From contig CAJFCV020000005.1 in NCBI GenBank assembly GCA_904066235.2, positions 11,527,501-11,591,500 of the forward strand: a stretch of DNA of 64,000 nucleotides, in the 5' to 3' direction. Every line of letters begins with the position of its first letter. The first letter of the stretch is position 1. A program made the translations under genes and the position numbers. Shown one piece after another: positions 30,566 through 41,380 of the stretch. The notes below the pieces were generated by a model, which made no database searches, was not told the origin of the DNA, and saw only the letters and a list, made by a program, of their open reading frames with translations. The DNA is from Bursaphelenchus xylophilus. Lineage: Eukaryota; Nematoda; Chromadorea; Rhabditida; Aphelenchoididae.

Positions 30566-31365
30566 AGCAGAGACCAGAGATTTCCACTGCTCCGGAGCCG
30601 GCTGTTGGCTCCGGCTCTGAGCCGGGAGCCAGAGCCGGAAATTTGGGGTGCGGCTTCGGCTACAGAGCTCAAAGTCCGAGCCAGGCTTCTCAGCGTTAGG
30701 AAAAGTACAAATTTCATGATCTTCTTAAACCAAATTGCTTGAAAAATATTGATTTTTTTGGTCATAACTTTTGTCACAGTAAACCAATTTGCTAATTTTA
30801 AAAAAAATTTTAAAGCTGGGACCACGCTGCGTATGACGGTATCAAATTTTTTTCCGTATCTTGCATCTTAAATACCAAGGGAAAAATTTGCATATGATTT
30901 GCATAATTTAAAAGGAAAATTTACAAATTTATATGTGTACATTCTGTGTACCGCCAGCATTAATATCTTTTGGAAGGGCGTAAATTGGTCCACTGTATCA
31001 AAAGTTATGGCCTAAAATGTCCGGCCAAGTCCATAAAAAGTCGCCCGATTCGCCAATCAAAAAGAAGAGGGATCACTCAAGTTACCACTCCTCTTTTTCT
31101 CTGCTCTCTCCCCTTTTTGCGTAATGCCGCTAACTCAAGTTAGTGCCCTTTTGTATGTGACACATTCCCTTGGCACTAATAACTTTTATCTTTGGAAAAA
31201 TATTTTTTTAAAATTTTCTGCACGGGAGCCGGGATTCAGAGCCGGAGACCTTTTTAAATTTTTCATGGGAGCCGGAGCCGGAGCTGCAAATTTGGCCTCG
31301 GGTCCGCCTCTGGGAGCTAACAGCCGGAGCCGAAATTTTGACCGTGGCAATCTCTGGCAGAGACC
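30566..31365. mobile_element. GAGCCGG-rich element with a nested family F copy
   Basis: The outer parts (30573-30690 and 31215-31362) are inverted relatives rich in GAGCCGG/CCGGCTC and bounded by AGAGATT.CCAC and GTGGCAATCTCT. Between them, 30745-31172 is a family F half (GGTCATAACTTTTG .. ATTTGCATAATTTAAAAGG .. CCGCTAACTCAAGTTAGTGCCC). Confidence 0.65.
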
Positions 31366-31681
31366 CAAAGATCATGCTTTCGATACAGTAAAAGTTTGGC
31401 TGGACTGAAGCTAAAGAGGAAGTAGAGTTCCATTGAGTTCACTTTTTTGCAGATTAATTAAAGAGTTTTGGAAGTGTCCTGCGCAAATTCCGCGCCGTAT
31501 CTAAACGAACAATCTGTGAACCCAAAGAACCCTCTGAAACTTGGAATCTTGTTGAAAACAACTCGGTTGAATTAAGCGAAGAAACGGGTCGAGATTGAAT
31601 TAAAATCTCGACCTGTTTCTTTGCACTATGCGTCGTCGGCACAGTGCCTCTTTTCTCGTCTCTGTGCAGACATGTCATTAG

Positions 31682-31806
31682 CAGTCTGTCGGGAAAATAA
31701 TATGCATTTTTTGCCGCAAAATGTCTAGCCTCATGGCCGCGGCACGTTAAATCTTTTGGGCGATTGCAAGCCGCGGCAAACCCACATTATTTTCCCAACA
31801 GACTGA
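31682..31806. mobile_element. family A2 MITE
   Basis: CAGTCTGTCGGGAAAATAATATGC left; CACATTATTTTCCCAACAGACTGA right before TA. Shorter interior than usual (125 bp). Confidence 0.8.
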
Positions 31807-31809
31807 TAG

Positions 31810-32365
31810 ACCGCCAAGGACCCTATCTCATCTTCCATCTATGATGAGATAAGGTCATTTGGGCTGCCAGCTCACGCATCTTTACTATTTATTATGCAAA
31901 ACACCACATGTTTTTATATTATAAATAATAGCAAAGTCCCAAACGATATGTTTTGTCAACAATTTGGCAAATCTTTTCCGCACTTGGGAAATAGTTTGGG
32001 AATTCTTTGGTAGACAAAAGGCGGTGGCTGTATTATTTGTTTGTTCCAAGGATTTGTGCTGGAAATGCAAATTTAGAAGGTATTCTTCGCGAATGACTAA
32101 CACATCATAAACACTCGGGATTAGGCTAAATAATGCCCTACGGAAGGTGGGTGTAAAGGTGTGACGCGAAAATATATCGGGCTGTATTCAGTGGAACGTG
32201 TAGAAATAAAATATGTAGAGGGCTGTAGGACGAAGAAAAACTATGATAACAAAGGAAGTGATTCAAGTTCGACATTCAGTTTTTTTTTTATTTTGTACAC
32301 GTTTGGGGGATCGGGCCGTATATCAATTCCTGATCGTTCTGGCCAGCGCTTTCCAGAGGTGGATG
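31810..32365. other. unassigned; no supported gene
   Basis: A small hairpin (TATCTCATC..GATGAGATA) lies at 31824-31852. Nothing else is recognised. Confidence 0.35.
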
Positions 32366-32368
32366 ACA

Positions 32369-32515
32369 TATCAGTCCGTCGGGAAAATAATGCAGCTTGC
32401 CTTGGAATCGCCCATCATCGCATCGCGGCAGCTAGCCGCGGCTGGGGACCTATGACTTGGTGCGCCGAGGAGAAATTTTACTGCGACAAATCCATATTAT
32501 TTTGGCCAGCAACAT
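32369..32515. mobile_element. family A2 element, right end decayed
   Basis: TCAGTCCGTCGGGAAAATAATGCAG left after TA; the interior has GAATCGCCCATCATCGC. The right end reads AAATCCATATTATTTTGGCCAGC, so the terminal repeat is lost. Confidence 0.65.
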
Positions 32516-32535
32516 TGTTTTTTTTTGTACATATA

Positions 32536-32676
32536 TCAGTCTGTCGGGAAAATAACGGCGGGTCGTCGCACATTGGAGCCGCCCATCATCGCTTTGCGAC
32601 GGCGGCCGCAGCTGGAGATTTGGTGCGGCGAGACATTTTGCTGCGGCGATCCGCCGTTATTTTCCCGACGGATTGA
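32536..32676. mobile_element. family A3 MITE
   Basis: TCAGTCTGTCGGGAAAATAA left, TTATTTTCCCGACGGATTGA right, TA on both sides; 141 bp. Confidence 0.88.
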
Positions 32677-32820
32677 TAAGTCTTGGGGAGAGGTATAAAA
32701 TAAATTTATACTTCAACGCTTTATGAATTTCTAAGTCCAACGAGATAGACTCTAAATCGGCTTCTGTTTGGAGACACTTCTGTTTCCTAAATAATTGTTA
32801 GTGAGAGGAGAGCTTTGTTA

Positions 32821-33011
32821 CTAGTCCGTTCGTAAAGTCGCTGGAATAATTTCAGTGACGTGCACTGTGCAAGAAAACCCAGGGTGCGAGCGACAGCTCG
32901 AAAAAGCCTATTGCACTGTGCAAAAAGCCAAAAATTGCACAGTGCAAAGTGAAGTTTCGGTTTCGCGGGCATGTCGCCGAAAACATTCCAGCGACTTTAC
33001 GAACGGACCAG
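32821..33011. mobile_element. family C MITE (complete)
   Basis: CTAGTCCGTTCGTAAAGTCGCTGGAAT left and its complement right, preceded and followed by TA. It contains four GCACNGTGC-type motifs at regular places (after GACGT, after TAT, after AAAAAT, and a degenerate one near the right end). Confidence 0.85.
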
Positions 33012-33118
33012 TAAAACCCTGCAGGACGCGAGGCGGGCTAAAAAGTCTCGGCAAGTCTGCAACGGGCGTACCTTGCGGCGCGGCGGGACAAGTAAAATTT
33101 ACGGCGCACTGCGAACTG

Positions 33119-33195
33119 ATTTTTGCCATTTCGTTTGACTACAACCGATACTGGGTAGGCGAAGTGTCCAAATGGGGCGGGAGACTCCCTGGGTT
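33119..33195 (+). repeat. module shared with 9535-9608
   Basis: TTTCGTTTGA.TACAACCGATACTGGGTAGGCGAAGTG..CAAATGGGGCGGGAGACTCCCTG aligns with the minus strand at 9608-9535. Both are followed by a GCACAGTGC motif 30-45 bp on. The same frame is open in both, giving N-R-Y-x-V-G-E-V-x-K-x-G-G-R-L-P. The substitutions are not confined to third positions, so coding is unproven. Confidence 0.5.
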
Positions 33196-33199
33196 GCCG

Positions 33200-33595
33200 T
33201 ACCTTGTCGCATGCGCCCGCACAGTGCGAAAACCAGACTATTTGGCCCTTCACGTATAGCAACACAAGATATTTTGAACTTCATTGAGATTTGCTTGTGT
33301 TTATCGGCAAAATGTCGTACGCAAGGGAAAGCTCTTCGTACTCTGTCAATCTACGTACACTGTGAAATAAAGTTGGTCCCGGACTGGTTGGGAGTTCTTG
33401 TATTTCGAATTTCAAATTCCATGTCGTGCGTTTCAGCAGGTTCATGAATAATTGGAATTGCTTGAGCAAAGAACCAGACTTTTTTTTACGAAATTTTGTA
33501 ACAATGTCGCCAGATGTTTGTCCAACCGATACTAACGACACACACCTAATTTTAACTACTGTGTTTCCTTACATTTCCTTTTAACTACACATGTT
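33200..33595. other. unassigned; no supported gene
   Basis: No recognised element. GCACAGTGC occurs once at about 33220. Confidence 0.3.
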
Positions 33596-33812
33596 AGTGT
33601 TTCACAAAGGGCGTAGACTTTTTTCAACCATTTTACAACAAATTGGTTCTTGGGAAAATAATGTGTCTGTCGGGAAAATAAAGTGGATCCGTTGCGGCGT
33701 GAAATCTCCCATAATCCCTTTGCGACGTAGCTAAAAATTGCGTCGCGGCGATATTTTGAGGCACGTGCGAAAAAAGTCTACGCACTTTATGAAGATATAT
33801 ACGAATATCCCA
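33596..33812. mobile_element. chimeric element: family B ends around family A2 interior
   Basis: Left TGTTTCACAAAGGGCGTAGACTTTTTTC and right GTGCGAAAAAAGTCTACGCACTTTATGAAGATATAT are family B ends. The middle has two A-type starts (GGGAAAATAATGTGTCTGTCGGGAAAATAAAGTGGATCC) and the A2 interior but no A right end. Confidence 0.65.
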
Positions 33813-34013
33813 CACCCACCTTCGCATCGGATTAGCCACGCTCATCCCGGAGCCTTGATGACAAATCTCTCGACCCGATAAGGAACCAATGTATTTCTGG
33901 GTCGTATTATGTCACTTCAAACATGATTTCAATTCCGCAAAAGAGTCGCCGGATTTCCCCTCGTACAGGAAATCCATCGTAGTTGGAACATTAATGGGGT
34001 GTATAAAGTGATA

Positions 34014-34490
34014 TCAGTCTGTTGGGAAAATAATGTGGCTTTGTCGCGTCTTGGAGTCGGCTATCATCGCTTTGCCGCAATTTGTCGCGACTGGGGATTG
34101 TCACGATTCCGTGAAGAATTCCCAAAAATTTGCATAAACACGAATATTTTGATATAAATGTAATGGATCGACCGCTTTTCGGTCACTCGTTGGTGAAATA
34201 AACATATTTTTGTGAAGTCGGTTGGAAGTTCCGTTTGATCCAGCCCGGTTGTGTCGATACAAAGTGGAATCAATTATTGTGGGTTATTGTCGTTATCGGC
34301 CATTTCAGCTAGAGTTTTCTAGTCGTGGGTTGTCAGTTATTAGGGGTAGTAGATACTAGTTGTAGCGGGCAAGTTAGGGGCCATCCTATACCTCGACTTA
34401 GTTTTAAGTCTTGACAGGATTTGGCTCGTGGATGGGCTTGGCGAGACATTTGACTGCAAAATTCCCACATTATTTTCCCGACAGACTATG
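34014..34490. mobile_element. family A2 element split by ~330 bp
   Basis: 34014-34100 is an A2 left part (TCAGTCTGTTGGGAAAATAATGTGGC). 34428-34487 is an A2 right part (GGCGAGACATTTGACTGC .. CCACATTATTTTCCCGACAGACTA). The inner 330 bp is not from family A and holds no recognised element. Confidence 0.5.
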
Positions 34491-34620
34491 TTTTTTGTGT
34501 GGGTTTGGAATTTAAAAAAAAATTCTTGGAACGCCTCAAGTGAGACGCTCAGATTTTCTTTAAATCGCACAGAGTTTGGGTATAGGCCACATATTGATTC
34601 CTAAAAGTTTGAAGTTTAGT
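34491..34620. repeat. family D fragment
   Basis: CCTCAAGTGAGACGCTCAGATTTTCTTTAAAT at one end, then TTGGGTATAGGCCACATATTGATTCC, as in the left third of family D. Confidence 0.6.
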
Positions 34621-34924
34621 CGCATTTGCGGTACCCCCTTTGAGAAGGGGGATGCCGCAAATGCAGTCAGCGGCGGAAACCATTGACAAGATTTGGATCA
34701 CAACGAGCTTTAGTGTAAAGAACGGGTGTAAAGATTGATTCGAGTAGGGTTGAGCGATCAAAACTCTTTGATATGTGCGCGGATTGGCTGACGGATTTTT
34801 ATCACCGGTCCGCGGGGAAATATGAAGTTAAAAAAATGGGTGGTATATTGCTGCGGCAAGCGTTTTGCTGTAGGGCGAAATATTCCGCATAGCCGTGAAG
34901 AGGCGCTTTGTATTTTTTCGGGGT

Positions 34925-35038
34925 CTGGAATTCAGATCGGTTTTGTCGCTGAATTAGAAAGCAATTTTAAATTGCAGCGATACAATCCACATTCTAGGCG
35001 TCTTTGCGACAGTGCTCATTATTTTCCCGACATACTGA
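34925..35038. mobile_element. family A1 MITE, left end lost
   Basis: Interior TTGTCGCTGAATTAGAAAGCAATTTTAAATTGCAGCGATACAATC and right end GTGCTCATTATTTTCCCGACATACTGA before TA. Confidence 0.65.
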
Positions 35039-35078
35039 TATAGTAAAAAAAATGGCTCTAAGCTTTTCGTAAGCTGTA

Positions 35079-35325
35079 CAGTGAGGGACCTGATCCAATG
35101 GTAAAAACGTCTCATTTTGCATCCCGAAAGGGACCAAAATGACTCCAAACCCTTCCCTTCTCTAAGCTAAAAAAACTCCGCTTTGAAAAGCGCGCCATTT
35201 CCTTCAAGGCGGGCTCTTCAAAGCGGGTTTTTTTAGCTTAGATAAGGGAAGGGTTTGGAGACATTTTGGTCCTTTCCGGAATGCAAAATGAGACGTTTTT
35301 TTCCATTAGTTCCGGTCCCTCACTG
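35079..35325. mobile_element. family E MITE (GGAAGGGACC variant)
   Basis: CAGTGAGGGACCTGATCCAATGG left, GGTCCCTCACTG right, TA on both sides. Interior arms use CTCCAAACCCTTCCCTTCTC and its complement. Same variant as 20010-20167 but complete. Confidence 0.88.
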
Positions 35326-35329
35326 TATA

Positions 35330-36010
35330 AGAAGCACCTTTGACCACTCTCCCTGTACGAGGCGGGTGCACAGTGCAAAAACATGTCAAAACCCGTCATG
35401 CACTAAACTTGACCTGCCCTACCGTATGTCCGTATTGTTAGCCGCTTTTCACCGCACCAATACTCGTAAAGCGTCTGTCAGACGACCCTCTGCGAAGGTG
35501 TTGCCAAACCCGAAAAGCACTATGAATAATTGCAAATGGTTTAAGGAACTGAAGAATGTCAGGCATGTAATGTCGCCGCGGTTTTTGATGCCTCTCATTG
35601 TGATTACGTGGTTCTGACGGATTACAGTTCACTCTACGCAAGTCTATGAAATCTCTTGGTCATCCGAATTTTGTTTCCACACACCAAAAAGGGTCATTTT
35701 AATCAAGAGCCGCAGGCGTTTTGGATATTTCATGACGACAACGATATGACCGCAAAGCTGCTTTCGTTGCGGACAAAATTATTTTGTATTTTGCGGACTC
35801 TGTCGCGTATATCGTGCTCTGTTGAACTATGTTTATAATTCAATGTCCAACTTGGCTTCAGGCTCTGTAGTGACAAGAAGGATGAATTTTTTTTGTTGTT
35901 TCAGGTGCATCTAACCGAAAGTTTTTAAAAAATGAGAATTTGTGCAAACTCTTTCGGATAGCCTTTTTTTTCAATTTGATTTACATTTTTTGTAGTTTGT
36001 CAATTTAAAA
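35330..36010. other. unassigned; no supported gene
   Basis: One GCACAGTGC at about 35369. Open frames of 60-120 codons show no signature. Confidence 0.3.
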
Positions 36011-36013
36011 TTA

Positions 36014-36167
36014 TGTTAGTCCGTCGGGAAAATAATGAACACAATGCCGCTGCGCCAATCGCGTCGCTGAAAAAGCAATTTGATTTTGCCGCAACACAAT
36101 TACTTTTTTTTCGCGGCGATGCGATTTTTGATGCGTCAAAGGCTCATTATTTTCCCGACAGAGAGAT
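36014..36167. mobile_element. family A1 MITE
   Basis: AGTCCGTCGGGAAAATAATGAACAC left, GGCTCATTATTTTCCCGACAGAGAGA right before TA. Confidence 0.8.
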
Positions 36168-36179
36168 ATTAATGGTTTA

Positions 36180-36300
36180 ATATAAAGTGCATAGACTTTT
36201 TCATCGTGAAATAGGCTTATTTTTGGGTGTCGCTCTGACTTTTTCTGCACAGTGTATGTCGGAAAAATCATTCCAGTGACTTTGCGAACAGCCTAATACT
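36180..36300. mobile_element. B left end joined to C right end
   Basis: TATAAAGTGCATAGACTTTTTC at the left is family B. CTGCACAGTGTATGTCGGAAAAATCATTCCAGTGACTTTGCGAACAGCCTA at the right is family C. The mixed ends suggest that B and C elements recombine. Confidence 0.55.
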
Positions 36301-36920
36301 ACAGTAACTTTGTGTTTTCCTCTCATGTCAAAGTTTGCTCTTTCCTTTCATCAAAATTTCAGCGGTTCCCTGCAATTTGCCACAAAATTCTCTACAGAAA
36401 GTTTATCAAGTTTTTTCGTCATCACACCTTTCTATTTTTGCCATTTCCTTGCCTTTTTCGGCCCTTACGCAGATTCCTAAATAGAATAAATAAAAAATCT
36501 ACGTTAGATACAGAAAAACGCTTTTTTTTATTATTTATTCTACCCTTTTTCTCCGTGTATTATTATTCATCGAGTGCCTTGCAATCCGGTTTCACGTGTA
36601 ACATCTCAAATTTCAGGGCATGCGGTTTGCAACGTCGACGAAAAGGAACGCTTTGATTTATTGAGAAAATCGGGTGCTTAGTGGGAGAATGATGTCAATG
36701 GGAGGGTTACGGTGATTTTTGGGGCGATTTTTTATTTCATTTTTATTTTGATTTTTGTTGTTTTTTTGACCAAAAGGTCAAAAAAATAAGAAAAATTATT
36801 GAGTTGGTCAAATCGTAAAAAATAGAAGCAAAAATAGAAAATAAATAAAAAATAAAAATAAAAAAATTTTAAAAATATCTGAAAAAATTGCAAGAAGAAA
36901 ATAGAAAATAATCAAAATAA
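36301..36920. other. unassigned, grading into A-rich sequence
   Basis: No gene supported. From about 36770 the plus strand becomes very A-rich and leads into the microsatellite. Confidence 0.35.
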
Positions 36921-36924
36921 CAAA

Positions 36925-37070
36925 AATGAATAAAATAAATGAAATAAATAAAATAAATAAAATAAATAAAATAAATAAAATAAATAAAATAAATAAAATA
37001 AATAAAATAAATAAAATAAATAAAATAAATAAAATAAATAAAATAAATAAAATAAATAAAATAAATAACA
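36925..37070. repeat. 9-bp microsatellite (AAAATAAAT)n
   Basis: About sixteen almost perfect units. On the minus strand this gives a long Leu-Phe-Ile repeat frame, a by-product of the period being a multiple of three. Confidence 0.95.
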
Positions 37071-37320
37071 AACAAAATTTTTCCTCTTTTTAGGTAGGCA
37101 CGGAAAAAATAAAAAATATTTTTTTTTGTTTCAATTATTTTTAGCAAAACATTGACTTTTTGTTGTTTTTTTTTGAAAAGTTAAAAAAATTAAAAAAAAA
37201 GAAAAAATTAAAAATATAAAAAATAAAGAAAAAAAATAAAAAAATGTTAAAAAAGGCATTATTAAATTAAGTATTATTACCCTAGATAATGTCAAAGAGT
37301 TTTTTTTTCTTACTGTTACT
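37071..37320. repeat. A/T-rich low-complexity sequence
   Basis: Runs of A, TTTTTTTT and AAATTAAAAA without a fixed period. Confidence 0.7.
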
Positions 37321-37324
37321 CTCT

Positions 37325-37430
37325 TGGTGTCTCACGGGCTACAGCGTTCAAGAATTTCTATTTGGCGTACGCCGAACGCATGTGCAAAATTTACAAAAAA
37401 CCTGAGCGTCGAACTTCGGACCCTTTTTTT
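37325..37430. repeat. family D fragment
   Basis: GGGCTACAGCGTTCAAGAATTTCTATTTGG .. AAAACCTGAGCGTCGAACTTCGGACC, the terminal quarter of family D. Confidence 0.55.
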
Positions 37431-37793
37431 TAAAAGTTGATCCCATTTTTACACTAAAACGTACGCTTTCCAAAGTCTTTTCAACTTTATCATAATATTT
37501 TTCTCGAACTTTAGCTCGAAAACCCAAACAAAAATACGGTGGGTTCTCTTCCAAATAAAAATGTGATTAATTCATATGTTATAAATAAGTGTTGAAAAGC
37601 GACGAAACAGAGAGAAGTGATTTAATGATGACCCTTTCTCGTATCAGCGGTCGGAAAAAGACTTTTTTTTGGAAACATTTTTTGTATGATTCGAAAATCT
37701 CCAATGAATCATTTGACCGAAAAACTTGTGTCTTTGATGTTTCTGTTGAAAAGGATTTTCGCCGAATACCGTATAAGTGCGTAGGCGCTTTTA
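37431..37793. other. unassigned; no supported gene
   Basis: No recognised structure. Confidence 0.3.
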
Positions 37794-37948
37794 TCAGTCT
37801 GTCGGGAAAATAACGGCGGATCGTCGCGTCAAAATGTCTCGCCTCGCCGCTATCGCGCACCAAATTCCCAGTCGCGTTTTGAAGTCGCAAAGCGATGATG
37901 GGCGATTCCGAGGCGCGACGATCCGCCGTTATTTTCCCGACAGACTGA
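37794..37948. mobile_element. family A3 MITE
   Basis: TCAGTCTGTCGGGAAAATAA and complement, TA on both sides, 155 bp. Arms are nearly complementary (GCGGATCGTCGCG .. CGCGACGATCCGC). Confidence 0.92.
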
Positions 37949-37954
37949 TAAATG

Positions 37955-38880
37955 TATTTTTATAAAGAGCATGGGCTTTTCTAGCGGTCCGCACCGTGCA
38001 CAAAAAACAACCTTTTTTTGCACCGTGCACTCACTTTTTTTTGGGTTTTTTGCACCGTGCATTTGAAATATCGCTGCGACGTCAGCCTTTTCCCACTGCG
38101 TCCCCGCGGTCTTTCTCAAAAATCTGCACAGTGCGACCGGCTTTTTTTGAGGCTTGCACTGTGCGAAAAAAGAAAATGCACTGTGCGTTGGCGACAAGCG
38201 TGGGAAAAGCTCAAAATGCACTGTGCGAAAGCGACAAAATGTCTGCACGGTGCAGTCGGCTTTTCTCCAGGTTTAAACTGTGCGAAAAGAGGAAAATGCA
38301 CTGTGCGTTGGCGACAAGCGTGGGAAAAGTTCAAAATGCACTGTGCGAAAGCAAAAAAAATCCCCGATTTCGTACCGTGCATTCCATTTTTTTTTTGATT
38401 TTTGCACTGTGCATGGAAAATAATTTGCACCGTGCATCTCTTCTTTTTTTGGTTTTTGCACTGTGCGAAAAGAGGAAAATGCACTGTGTGTTGGCGACAA
38501 GCGTAGGAGAAAGCTCAAAATGTGCTGAGTGGAAGCGAAAAAATGTCCTTTATCAGTCTGTCGGGAAAATAACGGCGGATCGTCGCGCCTCGGAATCGCC
38601 CATCATCGCTTTGCGACTGCAAGCCGCGACTGGGGATTTCGTGCGCGATAGCGGCGAGGCGAGACATTTTGATGCGACGATCCGCCGTTATTTTTCCGAC
38701 AGACTGATAGAATTTTCACACAGTGCACGGACTTTTTTTTCTTTTGCCTGTCGCCACAGTGCATTTTTCTCTTTTCGCACGGTGCAAAAACCAAAAAAGC
38801 CGTTTGCACTGTGCAAATTATTTTTGATGCACAGTGCGAAAACCAAATAAATAAAAAATAAATGCACGGTGCACAAAATC
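37955..38880. mobile_element. family B element with GCACNGTGC arrays, split by an A3 MITE
   Basis: Starts TTTTTATAAAGAGCATGGGC (B end). GCAC-N-GTGC motifs occur about every 20-35 bp from 37990 to 38480. The sub-unit GCACTGTGCGTTGGCGACAAGCGTGGGAAAAG appears three to four times. The A3 element at 38553-38707 interrupts it, and motifs resume from about 38720 to 38872. Confidence 0.75.
38553..38707. mobile_element. family A3 MITE nested in a GCACNGTGC array
   Basis: Ends TCAGTCTGTCGGGAAAATAA and TTATTTTTCCGACAGACTGA; TA on both sides; array motifs on both sides. Confidence 0.92.
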
Positions 38881-38884
38881 GGGG

Positions 38885-39345
38885 GATTGTCTTCTGAACA
38901 AAAATTTTTTTTTTGATTTTTTGATTTTTTTTTATTTTTTTTTACTTTTCCAGCAAAAATTTCCCCGGAAATTAGCGAGATTTACCCCTTTTCGTTCGTT
39001 CCAAACCTATTTTGCTGACCTCGTTTCTCGCAAATTTTTGCGGTGTTTTCGAGAGCCTGCTATTGGTGTTTTTCGAAATTTTTCCGATTCAAACAAGGTT
39101 CATGTAAAAAGTGTACTTTGCTCCGTGTATTTTGATGATACATTGTAAATTTAGAGGTCGTTAGATGTTGAAATTTGTGACTTGCAATGGCAGAAAAATG
39201 ATTTTTACAACGGCTTCTTTTTGGGCTGATTTTTTGAAAATATTGCCTAAGGCAGTTTACCAATTTTTCTGAAATTTTTTTGTTAAAAGCCTCGGGGCAT
39301 GTTAACGAAACGTGGAAAGTTTCAGCACGCATTATGCAGGGAGAG
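38885..39345. other. unassigned; T-rich, no supported gene
   Basis: Runs of T at 38906-38945. Nothing else recognised. Confidence 0.35.
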
Positions 39346-39353
39346 CCGAGATA

Positions 39354-39930
39354 TCAGTCTGTCGGGAAAATAATGAGCACAATATCGCTGCGGGTCGCTG
39401 AAGTGAAAAACAATTCATTTTTTCGGCGGCAATGCGATTTTCAATGCGGCGGGTGCTCATTATTTTCCCGACAAACTGATATTTTCATTTTGTCGGGGAA
39501 ATAATGTGGTTTTTTTGCGGCAAAATTTGGTCGCCTCGCCGCAGCCTCGCATCAAGCCTGCAGCGATAGCTATGGATCACAAAGTGATGACATTTTCAAG
39601 CCGCCACGAATCCACATTATTTTCCCGACACACTGAAAGCGCGCTTGCGGCACACTATCAGTCTGTCGGGAAAATAACGGCGGATCGTCGCGCCTCGGAA
39701 TCGCCCGACTTCAAACCGCGGCTGGGAATTTGGTGCGCAATAGCGGCGAGGCGAGACATTTTGACGCGACGATCCGCCGTTATTTTCCCGACAAACTGAT
39801 AAAAATTTCGCAATATCGCTTTCGCGTTGCTGAACTGAAAAAAGTTCGATTTTCCGCGATCTATTCATTTCCTCGGCGGCAATGCGATTTTCTTTGCTAC
39901 AGAGTGCTCATTATTTTCCCGACATACATT
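39354..39930. mobile_element. cluster of four family A elements
   Basis: 39354-39479 (A1, complete), about 39482-39635 (A2, left end TTTGTCGGGGAAATAATGTGG, right end CATTATTTTCCCGACACACTGA), 39658-39799 (A3, complete) and about 39803-39926 (A1, left end lost). All three interior types occur side by side, separated by 2-25 bp. Confidence 0.85.
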
Positions 39931-40515
39931 TTCAACGATCGTTCTCCCATCCTTTCTTTGTTGACAATCCGTTGCAACGGATTTGTTGCGTATTTCGCGC
40001 TCTTTTGCCCTTTTTAGGAACCCGCATTCAACTCAAATTCTTTTCTTCTTTCACTCACCTTTTTTTCATTCAACCTTTCGGCAAATACTTCCTTGTGGAG
40101 GCGCTGAGGATCGCATTGAAAAACAACTTTGTAACCTATAAACTAGAACCCCCTTTTCATCGCTTTGTGGGAGGAATGCGATGAGAAACAAAGTCCTTTT
40201 CGGCGGAAAACAAATTGCACAACTTTTCAACGTCGATTTCAACCGCGCGCCGAGCAGACTAGAAGTCACAAGCTTCAGTGATCGCGAATCTCGATCGGGA
40301 AGGGAAGAGCGCAGTGACGTCGCTTCGTATTCGGCTGTGCGGGGAATGAAACTTGTGACAAAGCTGTAACACAGGTCCGAGAAGCGATCAGCGCTTTGTC
40401 TGTAACAAACGGGCGTCTTGACACAAGTCAAAATTTTTTGGGCAACGAATTGAAATTGATCAATTATTCACGGAAATTTAACACCATTTGATCGCTGAAA
40501 AGCACTTATAAAGTT
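39931..40515. other. unassigned; no supported gene
   Basis: No recognised element. A minus-strand frame of 121 codons at 40066-40431 has no family signature. Confidence 0.3.
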
Positions 40516-40524
40516 GAAAGCTTT

Positions 40525-40830
40525 CGTCTGTCGGGAAAATAATGTGGATTTGTCGCATCATCGCCGCGGCTGTAGATTTGATGCGCCTCTACGACGAGGC
40601 GAGACATTTTCCATCGACAAATCCACATTATTTTCCCGACAGAATGGTTTTATCAGCACATCAGTATGTCGGGAAAATAATGTGGATTCGAATGCGTCTT
40701 GGAATCGCCCATCCTCGCCGCGGCTGTAGATTTGGTGCGCTGCTGCGACGAGACGAGACATTGCGCTTCGACAAATCCACATTATTTTCCCGACAGAATG
40801 GTTTTTTCAGCACATCAGTATGTCGGGAAA
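40525..40830. mobile_element. tandem dimer of family A2 with shared spacer
   Basis: Two A2 elements (about 40525-40643 and 40665-40800) are each followed by the same spacer ATGGTTTTATCAGCACATCAG (second copy with TTTTTTCAG). A third start (TATGTCGGGAAAATAAT) then stops at about 40834. The repeated spacer shows that the unit was duplicated in tandem, not inserted independently. Confidence 0.8.
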
Positions 40831-40844
40831 ATAATAATTGGGCC

Positions 40845-40900
40845 AATGTTCAAAATGCGCTGTGCGGAAAAAAGTGTCTACGCACTTTATGAAAATATTA
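40845..40900. mobile_element. family B right end
   Basis: AAATGCGCTGTGCGGAAAAAAGTGTCTACGCACTTTATGAAAATATTA; the next A1 element is inserted right at its edge. Confidence 0.6.
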
Positions 40901-40903
40901 TTA

Positions 40904-41055
40904 TCAGTCTGTCGGGAAAATAATGAACACACCGTCGCCTCGAAAATCGCGTCGCTGCAGAGAAAATGAATTGTGTCGCGACGGAATTAAATTGTTTTTA
41001 CACTTCATGCTGTTTGGAGTGTAAAATTGCGCTCATTATTTTCCCGACAGACTGA
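40904..41055. mobile_element. family A1 MITE
   Basis: TCAGTCTGTCGGGAAAATAATGAACAC left after TA; GCGCTCATTATTTTCCCGACAGACTGA right. Confidence 0.9.
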
Positions 41056-41119
41056 TTCTCAATTTCGCGCGGAGAATAATGGCCGCCTACGGTAGATACA
41101 CTTTTTTGAATATACTTTT

Positions 41120-41280
41120 TTCCTGCCAAGATTAGCAACAAGGTTACATTTTTTTACCAAAAAATCTCGGTCGTTCAACTAGGAGACTAGCAGTGTATAT
41201 AGTATATATACATAAGTTTTAAAAAAAAATTATTCTAAATTTGTGCCAAGTTTCATCAAAAAAATGATCATTGCGCTGGA
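41120..41280. repeat. family D fragment
   Basis: CCAAAAAATCTCGGTCGTTCAAC and AATTATTCTAAATTTGTGCCAAGTTTCATC blocks in family D order, separated by a TATA-rich insert. Confidence 0.5.
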
Positions 41281-41380
41281 ATAAAGCTCTTTGAGAAAAA
41301 AAGTGAAGGAGAAATCAGCAAATCCTGGGCCTGACAACTTGCGCAATGTACCGTGCATATTCGTAGTCTGGTTGGACATA

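Noticed and set aside
36808..37147. Long minus-strand frames coding for a Leu-Phe-Ile / Tyr-Phe-Ile repeat protein
   Set aside because: The frame is a direct reading of a 9-bp AT microsatellite; all three frames stay open because the period is a multiple of three.
37996..38850. 284-codon plus-strand open frame, the longest in the window
   Set aside because: It reads through a GCACNGTGC array and a nested A3 MITE; cysteine/valine/histidine repeats come from the 9-mer, and no domain is visible.
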